From NCBI GenBank assembly GCA_964352815.1, contig CAYGTO010000008.1:1-64000 (forward strand): a stretch of DNA of 64,000 bases. Reading direction: 5' to 3'. Under the pieces are notes generated by a model. The model had not been told where the DNA came from. It saw nothing but the letters and a program-made list of their open reading frames with translations, and searched no databases. A program made the position numbers and the translations under genes. How positions within the stretch are numbered: position 1 is the stretch's first letter; each line of letters opens with the position of its first letter. Positions 34,099 to 42,087 of the stretch are shown one piece after another. The stretch is from CAYGTO01 sp964352815. GTDB lineage: Bacteria > Pseudomonadota > Alphaproteobacteria > Rickettsiales > UBA3002.

Positions 34099-34622
34099 AG
34101 GTTGACAAAGTTTCCGAGCTAACCGGTAACGATTTAAGCGATTTGTGTCAGGCAACCGAAGACGCCATCAAGGACGGCATCGGCTTTAATTGGGTCAGCC
34201 CGCCCATGCGTGAACAGATGGAAGCCTATTGGAATGGTGTCATAATGGTGCCGGACCGGGTCCTGTTTATTGGTCGTCTCGATGGTGGGGTCGCCGGATC
34301 GGTGCAATTGATCAAGCCCAGTAAGTCGAAAGAAACCTCCGCATTTGCTGCCCATGTCGAGGCGCATTTTGTTGCACCCTGGGCGCGGGGTCACGGGCTT
34401 GCGATGCAGCTTCTTGAAGAGGCCGAGCGCGAAGCAATGAAGCAGGGCTTTTCGCTCATTCGCCTAAGCGTGCGAGAAACACAAGACCGCGCGCTGCAGA
34501 TTTACCGCGAGTCGGGCTATGTGGAATGGGGTACGCTACCCTATTTCGAATTCGTCAATGCCAGCATGGTTGCCGGGCATTTCTTCTATAAAAAACTTGG
34601 ACCCGCAACGGAGCTGATATGA
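34089..34622 (+). CDS. GNAT family N-acetyltransferase
   Basis: The 177-residue product has the GNAT fold: VPDRVLFIGRLDGGVAGSVQL (strands 2-4), the acetyl-CoA loop VAPWARGHGLAMQLLEEAE (R/Q-x-x-G-x-G/A type), and the C-terminal IYRESGYVEWGTLPYF. The ATG at 34089 lies within the end of hisH and the stop overlaps the hisA start (ATGA), so it is an integral operon member. Substrate unknown. Its insertion between hisH and hisA is not the common arrangement. Confidence 0.85.
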   Translation: MVIEVDKVSELTGNDLSDLCQATEDAIKDGIGFNWVSPPMREQMEAYWNGVIMVPDRVLFIGRLDGGVAGSVQLIKPSKSKETSAFAAHVEAHFVAPWARGHGLAMQLLEEAEREAMKQGFSLIRLSVRETQDRALQIYRESGYVEWGTLPYFEFVNASMVAGHFFYKKLGPATELI

Positions 34623-35362
34623 TTCTCTACCCAGCGATTGATTTAAAAGATGGTCATTGCGTGCGCTTGCTTCATGGTGAGATGGATGCGGCGACGGTGT
34701 TTTCTGATAGCCCAGCCGAGCAGGCGAAGCGCTTTGAACAGCAGGGCTTTCACTATCTTCATATTGTCGATTTGAACGGTGCATTTGAAGGCAAGAGCGT
34801 CAATGGCGACGCGGTCGAAGCGATTCTGGAGGCGATCTCCATTCCAGCGCAGCTCGGTGGAGGCTTACGCACCATGCACGATATTGAACAGTGGCTTGAG
34901 AAAGGCTTGGCCCGTGTGATTCTGGGTACGGTAGCGCTGCGTGAGCCTGAGCTTGTCAAAGAAGCCTGCACGAAATTTCCAGGCCAAATTGTGGTCGGTA
35001 TTGATGCCAAGCAAGGCCATGTTGCAGTCGAAGGCTGGGCCGAAACCAGCGAGATGCGTGCGCTTGATTTAGCCATGCGTTTTGAGGATGCCGGTGTGGC
35101 AGCGATTATCTATACGGATATTGGCCGCGATGGCGCGATGCAGGGGCCGAATGTGGACCAAACCGCTGCGATTGCCGAGCGGCTCTCAACGCCGGTGATT
35201 CTCTCAGGCGGCGTGTCATCGAATGCGGATATTGATGCGATTGCCCGGGTGGCTGAACATAGCGGCATTAGTGGCGCAATCATCGGCCGCGCGCTTTACG
35301 AAGAGGCGATTGATATCGATGCGGCGCTCGCCAGCGCTTCGCGTTCTGCCTCCGCCGCGTGA
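34619..35362 (+). CDS. hisA: ProFAR isomerase (HisA)
   Basis: This 247-residue TIM barrel isomerises the fourth-step histidine intermediate ProFAR to PRFAR. The catalytic Asp residues are D8 in YPAIDLKDG and the Asp in IIYTDIGRDGAMQGPN; phosphate-binding GGLRTMHD and SGGVSS loops are intact. The C-terminal 20 residues (ALASASRSASAA) look like a low-complexity extension. Its last 67 bp overlap the convergent gene at 35296. hisF and hisE, which usually follow, are absent. Confidence 0.96.
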   Translation: MILYPAIDLKDGHCVRLLHGEMDAATVFSDSPAEQAKRFEQQGFHYLHIVDLNGAFEGKSVNGDAVEAILEAISIPAQLGGGLRTMHDIEQWLEKGLARVILGTVALREPELVKEACTKFPGQIVVGIDAKQGHVAVEGWAETSEMRALDLAMRFEDAGVAAIIYTDIGRDGAMQGPNVDQTAAIAERLSTPVILSGGVSSNADIDAIARVAEHSGISGAIIGRALYEEAIDIDAALASASRSASAA

Positions 35363-36279
35363 ATTTGATTCTTAGGCGCGTCTTTTTCGACAGTGAGCCA
35401 ATCCGCAATCACGGGTATAAGCACAGGAAGTGCGCAGCATAGTTGAGACAAGAGTAGCACGCCTGCGCCTTGTCCCGAATGCCACATCTTATCTTCTTTG
35501 CGACATGCGCCAGGCATTTTCCCCAGAATCTTTGCAACTGTAGACATCGGCCCAACCGCATGTGGCTTGCCCGCTTCAACCGCAGCATCGAGATTGGTCG
35601 GAAGGTTGCGCCACATAGACTCACCCCCATAAACCGATCCCGTACCATCATATCGCGGATGAAAGGATTCGAGCCCAACCATGCCCGATAGGCATTGCAA
35701 CGAATGACCAATGCCGGGAAGAATGGAAGGCATCGCGAATACAATCCCGAGGACGTTACTGCCTGTTTTAAGGGTTCTCCCCGCGGAGCCCGCTGCCTCT
35801 TCATTGCTCCCATTGTCACGTGCCACTCGTTTTTGCAGCTGTTCTAGTCCGCTTCCAGCATAATGTCCTACAATGATGATTCCGCCAGCCGTTAGGGCAT
35901 TATGAATGCCACTGCGTGTCACCGACGTGCCTAGAAGGGGAATTTCTTCGAGTGCGCGGGTGATGGCACCTGCGACACCAAAATACGATGTCCCATTTTT
36001 TTCGGCAACTTTCCATCCGCCCTGGGCAGCAAAGGGGCAGCATTTATCGAGCATAATTTTGTAGCTTTCTTCACCGACTCCGAATTGCTTGAGTGCAATC
36101 GGCGACACCGCAATGGCGGCGCTGCCAATCCCGGCATAGCGCAGCGCTTTGGCAATCGCAGAATCATGATGATGGTGTGTGTCGTGCGATTCATTCAGCG
36201 CAACCGTCTCGCTTTGCACGGGGCTTTGCCAGATAATGGGCGATTCCGTGGAGTCATGAGGTGATGAAGTCTGCTGCAT
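35296..36279 (-). CDS. Hypothetical His-rich membrane-associated protein
   Basis: The 327-residue product is not recognised. An N-terminal His cluster (HDTHHHHDS, about residues 34-42) precedes several moderately hydrophobic helices (AGIGSAAIAVSPIALKQFG; AGGIIIVGHYAG; GIVFAMPSILPGIGHSL; GAGVLLLSQLCCALPVLIPVIADWL). Cysteines occur in DKCCPF and LCCALP. The His cluster and CC pairs could bind metal, but that is inference. It overlaps the end of hisA by 67 bp in opposite orientation, and its C-terminus is low-complexity Ala/Ser. Confidence 0.65.
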   Translation of the reverse strand: MQQTSSPHDSTESPIIWQSPVQSETVALNESHDTHHHHDSAIAKALRYAGIGSAAIAVSPIALKQFGVGEESYKIMLDKCCPFAAQGGWKVAEKNGTSYFGVAGAITRALEEIPLLGTSVTRSGIHNALTAGGIIIVGHYAGSGLEQLQKRVARDNGSNEEAAGSAGRTLKTGSNVLGIVFAMPSILPGIGHSLQCLSGMVGLESFHPRYDGTGSVYGGESMWRNLPTNLDAAVEAGKPHAVGPMSTVAKILGKMPGACRKEDKMWHSGQGAGVLLLSQLCCALPVLIPVIADWLTVEKDAPKNQIHAAEAEREALASAASISIASS

Positions 36280-36456
36280 TTATATTAATTATCAATAGGT
36301 TATATTTATTTTTGCCCATCTATAATGGGGTGAGCCTTACTATGCCTTCCCGCGCCACGAATAGCATCAAAAACCGTATTTATTTCGGCAATTGTCATAA
36401 TTCTGTAACATTGCACGCGTATACTAAGAGCATAGTAAAAGAAAAGTGTGTGAGAC

Positions 36457-37479
36457 GTGTTAATCTTTCTACTGATTATGTTATGGGCGATGAATGCCTC
36501 AGAGCAAGGCCAAGAAGGCGGTCTGGCTGGGATGTTCGGTGGCTTGTTTGAAGGGTTGCTCAGCCTGTTTGGCGTCGAGAACCCAAGAGAACGAACATTA
36601 GAAGCAACACTTACCCAAGACCACGCTCAAGAAGAAGGGTTTATTCAGAGCAGTGTGAACGACATGGTGCGTGCTAAAATGGCAGAATCCCTTAAGATTA
36701 GTGAAGAAGAACTGGTTGCCCTGCTAGGTGAAGGTAAGGATGTTAATGCGATTCTCCAGGCAGCGGGGATAGATACCGCATCGCTGACATTAGGCCAGCT
36801 AGAAAATATGACACCGGAAGAAGTGCGCGAGAAACTCTTCACCAAAGAGGTGATTAAGGGACTTATGGAACATGAACGTCTTGGCCCACTGATGCTCAAG
36901 ACGGTGGCTTACAATGAACAAATGGCGAATCAATTGTATGCCGGCACGGACCAGCTTGAAGCGCATCAGATTGCCGATCATATTCAGCTCGTTATGGGGC
37001 TGAATGATAAGGCGGTCACTGCGCTCGCCACAGGGCTTCAAGAGCTTGATCTTTCCCGCGCACCTGAAAAACACCGCGCAAGTTTTGCGCAGATGCAACA
37101 AATTCTGACGCCAGGCAACACAGCGTTATTGAAAGAGGTGCTGTCTGACCTACCACAAGATAAAGTGACTCAGCTCATCGAACTTATCACAGCAGGTGAA
37201 GCATCTCAGAAAGAACTTGTTGAACTGGTAATGAAAGATCCTGCGCTTTACGATGCGGCAAAACGTTTGGTAACAGAGTTGGACCAGAGCCAGATGGGAT
37301 CAGAAATGCGCACGAAGCTCTCTCAGGCAGCAGGTTTGATTGAAGCGAAAGAAACCGGTGACACACTGCTCAAAAAAGCAGGTGCGGTGCTAGAGAGTGT
37401 ACAGGAAATTGAAATGCCATCACTATCTGGTGTGCTGAACTTCTTGACGGGTTCTGAAGCGCGCACCCCCGCACAATAA
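36457..37479 (+). CDS. Hypothetical exported or membrane-anchored helical protein
   Basis: The frame begins with GTG at 36457 and gives 340 residues. The first 12 residues are hydrophobic (MLIFLLIMLWAM) with no positive N-region, then a Gly/Leu/Phe segment (GLAGMFGGLFEGLLSLFG). The remainder is acidic and highly helical, with LTP-GNTALLKEVLSDLP and similar repeats of LL/EL. No catalytic motif or family recognised. It converges with the AsmA gene, with the two stop codons touching. Confidence 0.65.
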   Translation: MLIFLLIMLWAMNASEQGQEGGLAGMFGGLFEGLLSLFGVENPRERTLEATLTQDHAQEEGFIQSSVNDMVRAKMAESLKISEEELVALLGEGKDVNAILQAAGIDTASLTLGQLENMTPEEVREKLFTKEVIKGLMEHERLGPLMLKTVAYNEQMANQLYAGTDQLEAHQIADHIQLVMGLNDKAVTALATGLQELDLSRAPEKHRASFAQMQQILTPGNTALLKEVLSDLPQDKVTQLIELITAGEASQKELVELVMKDPALYDAAKRLVTELDQSQMGSEMRTKLSQAAGLIEAKETGDTLLKKAGAVLESVQEIEMPSLSGVLNFLTGSEARTPAQ

Positions 37480-39648
37480 TCACTGACCGAATAATCCCTT
37501 AATCGCATTAATGCCGTCTTTGACGCGCTCGGTTTTATCCTCGGTCTTGGTGCCGTCTTCATTCTTTCCTTCAAATGCATCACGGATATTCTTCACCGTA
37601 CCTTCCACGCCTTTGGTCGTGTCTTGAAGTGCATTGCCACTCGAGCCTGACGCTTTTTCCTCTGGCGCGGTCTGCGCTTGCTTGACACATGGGTTATCTT
37701 TGAAGACGCTGGTTTTCTGAGCCGCTTCAAGCCCCGCAAGTGCGGCAAACCCTAGGCCTCCTGTTGTTGTGCCAAAAACGAGTTTGCCAATAGTGAGGAG
37801 GGTGCTCTGCTTATCGAGTGACACCGATGGGTCGATCCACTTGCCTGAGAGCAATAGCGGGGGAACCAAATCGGCCGCGCCGACTAAAGAGCTGCGCGGG
37901 CGCAGGGTCAGGTCGAGCGTTTCGGATGGCAGAGAAATGCTGCCATTGCCATCCACTTTGGCAGCGCTGGTTTGCAGGGTCATCGCTTTGGTCTTCGCGA
38001 CGCCGCCCGTAATGTCAGCGGCAGCAAAAGCGCACGACACATCAATTTTATCAACTGATTTTCCGCCGCCTAAGAACGCCAAAAATGCTTTGAGCTTTTC
38101 GATATTCGGCGAATCATACTGCGTGCCATTGACCATCATTTGCGTCGAGCCTTGGCTGCTCGCGATAACCGAATGAAGGTCAGCGCCTGTTCCTTTCAGA
38201 TCAAGCGCAAAGCTTGATGTCCCGCCTGTGAGGGGCACGTCCGATGCGCCCGCGAGTTTCATGATGCGGTCAATAGTGACTTTCTCAGCCAGCGCTTTGA
38301 TAGAGAGGGTTCCGCCGGCTGCGGTTGCGCCTGTGATCGCCATATCTGCCTCAACGGTGCCGCCAGCAAGGGCGATTGGAGAGGTGTCGAGGGTGATGCT
38401 GCCAGGCGCCGCGATGATTTTGGCTTTGACATTGTCATAGGTCTGGCCACCAGCAATGAGTTTGGTAATCGCCGCATTCACAGTTGCCCGCACCGGTAAG
38501 GTGGCAATGGCATCCATAGGCAAAGCGATGTTTGGAATCACACGATCACTCGCCGGGTTTTCTTTCGGTGCCTTTTTCGCGCTGTCCGCATTAGGTGCTG
38601 CGGTGCTTGCAGCGGGGGCGGCGAGGGTGTCGATATTGAGTGACTCAGAGGTAAGTGTAGCCGTTATATTGGGGATGGTGCTGGCCAAATCTGCTGTGGC
38701 TTTTAGCAGAACCGTCGCCTCGCCATAAGTAAGCGTTAAGCCAGGGAGCGTGACTTTCTCAGACGTGCCAGAAAAACTACCCTTGGCAGATACCGCAGGC
38801 AATGCGGGAACATCGCCGCCAGTTAGTTTTGAAAGCCCTTGCGTATTCTTCATATCGAAAGAGAGGTCCCCTGAAAACGTGCCCGCGGCACTTGTGCCTT
38901 CCGATACGGCCGTAAGGCCAGGTGCTGAAACATTGATACGGTAATCAAGCGTTTGCCCTGTGAGCGCTTCGACCGACGCGGCGCTTACATGCGCCGAAAC
39001 AGTGGCCATCTTATATTGCGATTCTGCATCAATGCTGAGCCCATCATTATCTTCGATTGTTGCGCTGCTGAGCGTCACTGTTTCATTCGTGCCGCTAACG
39101 GCATCCTTATAGATAAGGGTGACATTCTCTAACTCGGCGCGGCTCAACGTGATCGGCGAAGCTGCGTCGTCATTGGATGAGGATGGTGCATCGGGCGTAG
39201 CGGGTTCAGAGCTCTCCAACGTGCTGGTTTTGGCGGTATTAAATTCCCAATTCGCGTCCCCTGAGGCGTTTTTCTGCAGGCGAATCGTAGCATCGCGCAG
39301 TTTGACATAATCAATCACTGTCTCACCACCCATGAGCGGCATCAATGCGACGCCTACACTCACATACTGCGCTTCGAACATCGGATCGCTCCCCGCCCAC
39401 TCTGCGTTAGAGAAGGAAACATCTGTCAGGGTCGCGCTTGGGTGCAAGCCATAATCATCGTCAATGTCTAAGCCAAGCTTGACGTCACCCCCAATGAGGA
39501 GCGTGCGCCCGGTCTCTTTATTTACGGCTTCGGTGGCCAGTGTTTTGATTTCATCGGCATCCACCAGCTGTAATGCGACAAAGCCAACCATGACCAGGAG
39601 CACAAGCAGAACGAACAGTCCGCCAAATAGACGTTTGAATAATTTCAT
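37480..39648 (-). CDS. AsmA family protein
   Basis: The 722-residue protein has one N-terminal transmembrane helix (FGGLFVLLVLLVMVGFVALQLV) and a long periplasmic part. The AsmA N-domain runs through TEAVNKETGRTLLIGGDVKLG to about residue 130, and the AsmA C-terminal domain includes LTGGTSSFALDLKGTG and GNGSISLPSETLDLTLRPR. AsmA-like proteins are repeating beta-groove proteins involved in phospholipid transport or outer-membrane assembly. The C-terminus has a short charged tail. It is divergent from tetR. Confidence 0.9.
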   Translation of the reverse strand: MKLFKRLFGGLFVLLVLLVMVGFVALQLVDADEIKTLATEAVNKETGRTLLIGGDVKLGLDIDDDYGLHPSATLTDVSFSNAEWAGSDPMFEAQYVSVGVALMPLMGGETVIDYVKLRDATIRLQKNASGDANWEFNTAKTSTLESSEPATPDAPSSSNDDAASPITLSRAELENVTLIYKDAVSGTNETVTLSSATIEDNDGLSIDAESQYKMATVSAHVSAASVEALTGQTLDYRINVSAPGLTAVSEGTSAAGTFSGDLSFDMKNTQGLSKLTGGDVPALPAVSAKGSFSGTSEKVTLPGLTLTYGEATVLLKATADLASTIPNITATLTSESLNIDTLAAPAASTAAPNADSAKKAPKENPASDRVIPNIALPMDAIATLPVRATVNAAITKLIAGGQTYDNVKAKIIAAPGSITLDTSPIALAGGTVEADMAITGATAAGGTLSIKALAEKVTIDRIMKLAGASDVPLTGGTSSFALDLKGTGADLHSVIASSQGSTQMMVNGTQYDSPNIEKLKAFLAFLGGGKSVDKIDVSCAFAAADITGGVAKTKAMTLQTSAAKVDGNGSISLPSETLDLTLRPRSSLVGAADLVPPLLLSGKWIDPSVSLDKQSTLLTIGKLVFGTTTGGLGFAALAGLEAAQKTSVFKDNPCVKQAQTAPEEKASGSSGNALQDTTKGVEGTVKNIRDAFEGKNEDGTKTEDKTERVKDGINAIKGLFGQ

Positions 39649-39724
39649 AAGTACCTCTCTGTTGCGACAGAGGTAGCAACTTTAGGCGAGAAGTCAATCG
39701 ATCTAGGGGAGAGAAAGAAAAGGG

Positions 39725-39752
39725 TTGAAAGATACCATTCGGTATGTATACT
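39725..39752 (+). promoter_or_regulatory. tetR promoter with operator between -35 and -10
   Basis: TTGAAA (39725-39730) and TATACT (39747-39752) are spaced by 16 bp. The spacer holds the inverted repeat ATACC-ATTC-GGTAT (39732-39745). The same architecture recurs at 40497-40524. Binding of the TetR protein here would block RNA polymerase, giving autorepression. Confidence 0.8.
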
Positions 39753-39782
39753 ATACTCATAAACGAAATTAGGGTAGTTTTG

Positions 39783-40442
39783 ATGAAAAAGCAGACCGAT
39801 ATGAAAGCACGCCTAATGGATGTTGCCATTGAGCTGATTTGGGAGAGCAACTACAGCAATGTAGGGGTGGCGGAAATCTGTAAGCAGGCAGGTGTGACCA
39901 AGGGCTGTTTTTATCATCATTTTGAAACCAAGGCCGATCTATTCTATGAGGCCTCTCAGCATTACTGGCAAGGCATGAAGCCGACATTGGAAGAAGTCGT
40001 GTCTCCTGCATGTTCGCCGCTTGAGCAAGTGGAGAATCTCATTCGGTTGGTAATCAAAATCCAAGTTGATCGTGCCAAAGAGGGTAAAAACCCTGTCTCT
40101 GGATGCCCATTTTTTAGTGCTGGCAGCCAAGTTGGCACCGGCGAAGAGAAGGTGCGTCAGGCCTCGATCGAAATGTCCGATAAGGCCATTCAATACACTA
40201 CGAGCATGGTGCGCGGGCTTAAGGCTGAGGGGTGCCTAGAGGGGGATCCGAACCCAAGCGCGATTGCGCGACGTATCCATCAATATATCATGGGGCTGCT
40301 GATGCATGGCCGCGCATTACGTGATCTGTCGGTCGTAAAAGCAGATTTGCGCGAAGCACTGTACGGTATTATGGGGTTAAAGCCATCATACCGCATTGAG
40401 GGGCCTGAAATGATTTCAAATCAGATGTTTGAGGGCGCCTAA
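39783..40442 (+). CDS. TetR family transcriptional repressor
   Basis: The 219-residue regulator has an N-terminal TetR helix-turn-helix (VGVAEICKQAGVTKGCFYHHFETKADLFYEA). The C-terminal ligand domain contains several cysteines (GCPFFSAG, EGCLEGD). The ATG at 39783 is chosen because it is just upstream of the HTH domain and has GGGTAG before it. It sits directly ahead of the efflux operon, with matching operators before its own gene and before the operon, so it most likely represses both and is released by a pump substrate. Confidence 0.92.
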   Translation: MKKQTDMKARLMDVAIELIWESNYSNVGVAEICKQAGVTKGCFYHHFETKADLFYEASQHYWQGMKPTLEEVVSPACSPLEQVENLIRLVIKIQVDRAKEGKNPVSGCPFFSAGSQVGTGEEKVRQASIEMSDKAIQYTTSMVRGLKAEGCLEGDPNPSAIARRIHQYIMGLLMHGRALRDLSVVKADLREALYGIMGLKPSYRIEGPEMISNQMFEGA

Positions 40443-40496
40443 GCTCTTATCTGCCGTAATCTTAACAAAATTTCATATAGAAAGTGATTTTAGGGG

Positions 40497-40524
40497 TTGA
40501 AACATACCATACGGTATGTTAACT
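40497..40524 (+). promoter_or_regulatory. Efflux operon promoter with TetR operator
   Basis: TTGAAA (40497-40502), 16 bp, TTAACT (40519-40524). The spacer contains a perfect palindrome ACATACC-ATAC-GGTATGT (40502-40519), matching the tetR operator at 13 of its 14 core bases. A degenerate half-site ACCGGTATGTG follows at 40540-40551. It drives the two small genes and the pump. Confidence 0.85.
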
Positions 40525-40566
40525 TTCGTTATACAAACCAACCGGTATGTGTTTAAGGAGAGAAAG

Positions 40567-40701
40567 ATGGAAGAGAATGCAAATACACTCTTAGGTGATC
40601 TGCTGATGCGAGAGATTATGATGAAAGATATCGAAGTTACCAAACGCTCTAACGCAGAGGTGCCTCTAACGGAATGGCATAAATACATTACGATTCACTA
40701 G
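40567..40701 (+). CDS. 44-residue small protein, first gene of the efflux operon
   Basis: AAGGAGAG lies 5 to 12 bp before the ATG, a near-ideal ribosome site, and the operator-promoter is 43 bp upstream. The product is charged and helical (TLLGDLLMREIMMKDIEV) with no membrane span. It is separated from the next small gene by 34 bp. No family recognised. It may be a small regulator or pump-associated protein; the sequence supports only that it is translated. Confidence 0.65.
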   Translation: MEENANTLLGDLLMREIMMKDIEVTKRSNAEVPLTEWHKYITIH

Positions 40702-40735
40702 AAAACACGGACACCAAAGAAAGAAGGATATACCT

Positions 40736-40864
40736 ATGGCACTCTATAACGAAGTAAAAGACAGAATAGCCCTTTATTTTCACCAACCATTCATCTATAG
40801 CGACGATGAATTGAAAGCAGCAGAGCAATTATTTGACGATATGAGCCTGGTGCATTATCGCTGA
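40736..40864 (+). CDS. 42-residue small protein, second gene of the efflux operon
   Basis: An ATG at 40736 after AGAAGGATATACCT opens a 42-codon frame, ending 11 bp before the adaptor gene. The product is soluble, acidic toward the C-terminus, and aromatic (ALYFHQPFIYSDDELKAAEQLF). No family recognised. Tight spacing and a good ribosome site argue that it is real. Confidence 0.6.
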   Translation: MALYNEVKDRIALYFHQPFIYSDDELKAAEQLFDDMSLVHYR

Positions 40865-40875
40865 GCGAGGGATTT

Positions 40876-42066
40876 ATGCGAGCCACATCTTTCACACAAT
40901 GGACCGTGTTAGCCGCGCTGTTAATCATCGTAGGGGGCGTGACCTACTATTCGGCAAATGCGGAGTCATCTGAAGATGGTGATGCGATGCCGCCACAAAT
41001 TCCTTCCGTTGACGTGGAAGTGCTCGCGCCTGATGTGATGCGTATATGGAACGAATTCTCAGGGCGCTTAGAAGCCGTCGATCATGTTGAGATCCGCCCG
41101 CGCGTCAGCGGAGAAATTGTCGCCGTGCAGTTTAAAGAAGGCAGTGTGGTAGAAGTAGGTGACCCGCTCTTCATCATCGACCCGCGCCCTTTCGAGGCCG
41201 ACGTGGCAAGTGCGCAAGCCTCCCTTCAGTCGGCACGTTCGCAACGTGATTTAGCGAAAGTTGAATTGGAACGCGCCCAGAAACTCGTGAAGAACGGTCA
41301 TATTTCCGAGAGTGTGACCGATGAACGCCGTAATGCTTATAAGGTGGCGATTGCGAATATTGAGTCAGCGAAAGCGCGGCTCGACCAAGCGGAGCTTGAT
41401 CTGGAATATGCGCATATTAAAGCGCCTGTCAGCGGCCGGATTAGTCGCGCCGAATTCACTAAAGGTAATCTGGTAGAGGCCAATCTGAACGCGCCAGTGC
41501 TTACCACTATTGTTTCGAACAAAGAGATTTATGCGGAGTTTGATGTTGATGAGCAGACCTATTTGAGCACCGTGCGCAGTATGGGCCAGGATGAGGCAAT
41601 GCCGGTGGAATTGCGCCTTGCAGGCGATGATGCGGTGATCTATCACGGCCATATCCACTCATTTGACAACCAGCTCGACATCGCCACGGGCACGATCCGT
41701 GCGCGTGGTATTTTTGAAAATAAAGATGGTGTATTGATTCCTGGTATGTACGCGAATGTACGCCTCGGCTCAGCCGCCAAACAGCGCTTGTTGCTCGTCA
41801 GCGAGAAAGCGATCGGCACCGACCAGGATAAGAAATATGTCTACGTGGTGACCCCCGAAGGGCAGGTGGAATATCGTGAAATCCGTATTGGGCGCACCAT
41901 CAATGACAAGCGCGAAGTGCTGTTTGGCTTGCAGGCGGGCGAGCAGGTGATGGTCAATAGTTTACAGCGCGTGCAGCCGGGCATGAAAGTGAATCCGGTC
42001 GATGTGACAGGAGCGCCTCAGGCACGTGAGCATGATCATACCGCAACCCTAGCATTACAATCGTAG
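40876..42066 (+). CDS. RND efflux periplasmic adaptor (membrane fusion protein)
   Basis: The 396-residue HlyD/AcrA-type adaptor has a signal-anchor N-terminus (VLAALLIIVGGVTYYS), a lipoyl/barrel-sandwich half (HVEIRPRVSGEIVAVQFKEG), an alpha-hairpin (DVASAQASLQSARSQRDLAKVELERAQ), the second lipoyl half (IKAPVSGRISRAEFTKGNLV) and the beta-barrel and membrane-proximal domains. It links the RND pump to an outer-membrane channel; no TolC-like gene is in the window. GAGGG precedes the ATG. Confidence 0.95.
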   Translation: MRATSFTQWTVLAALLIIVGGVTYYSANAESSEDGDAMPPQIPSVDVEVLAPDVMRIWNEFSGRLEAVDHVEIRPRVSGEIVAVQFKEGSVVEVGDPLFIIDPRPFEADVASAQASLQSARSQRDLAKVELERAQKLVKNGHISESVTDERRNAYKVAIANIESAKARLDQAELDLEYAHIKAPVSGRISRAEFTKGNLVEANLNAPVLTTIVSNKEIYAEFDVDEQTYLSTVRSMGQDEAMPVELRLAGDDAVIYHGHIHSFDNQLDIATGTIRARGIFENKDGVLIPGMYANVRLGSAAKQRLLLVSEKAIGTDQDKKYVYVVTPEGQVEYREIRIGRTINDKREVLFGLQAGEQVMVNSLQRVQPGMKVNPVDVTGAPQAREHDHTATLALQS

Positions 42067-42087
42067 CGACGACTTAAGGAAACCCTC

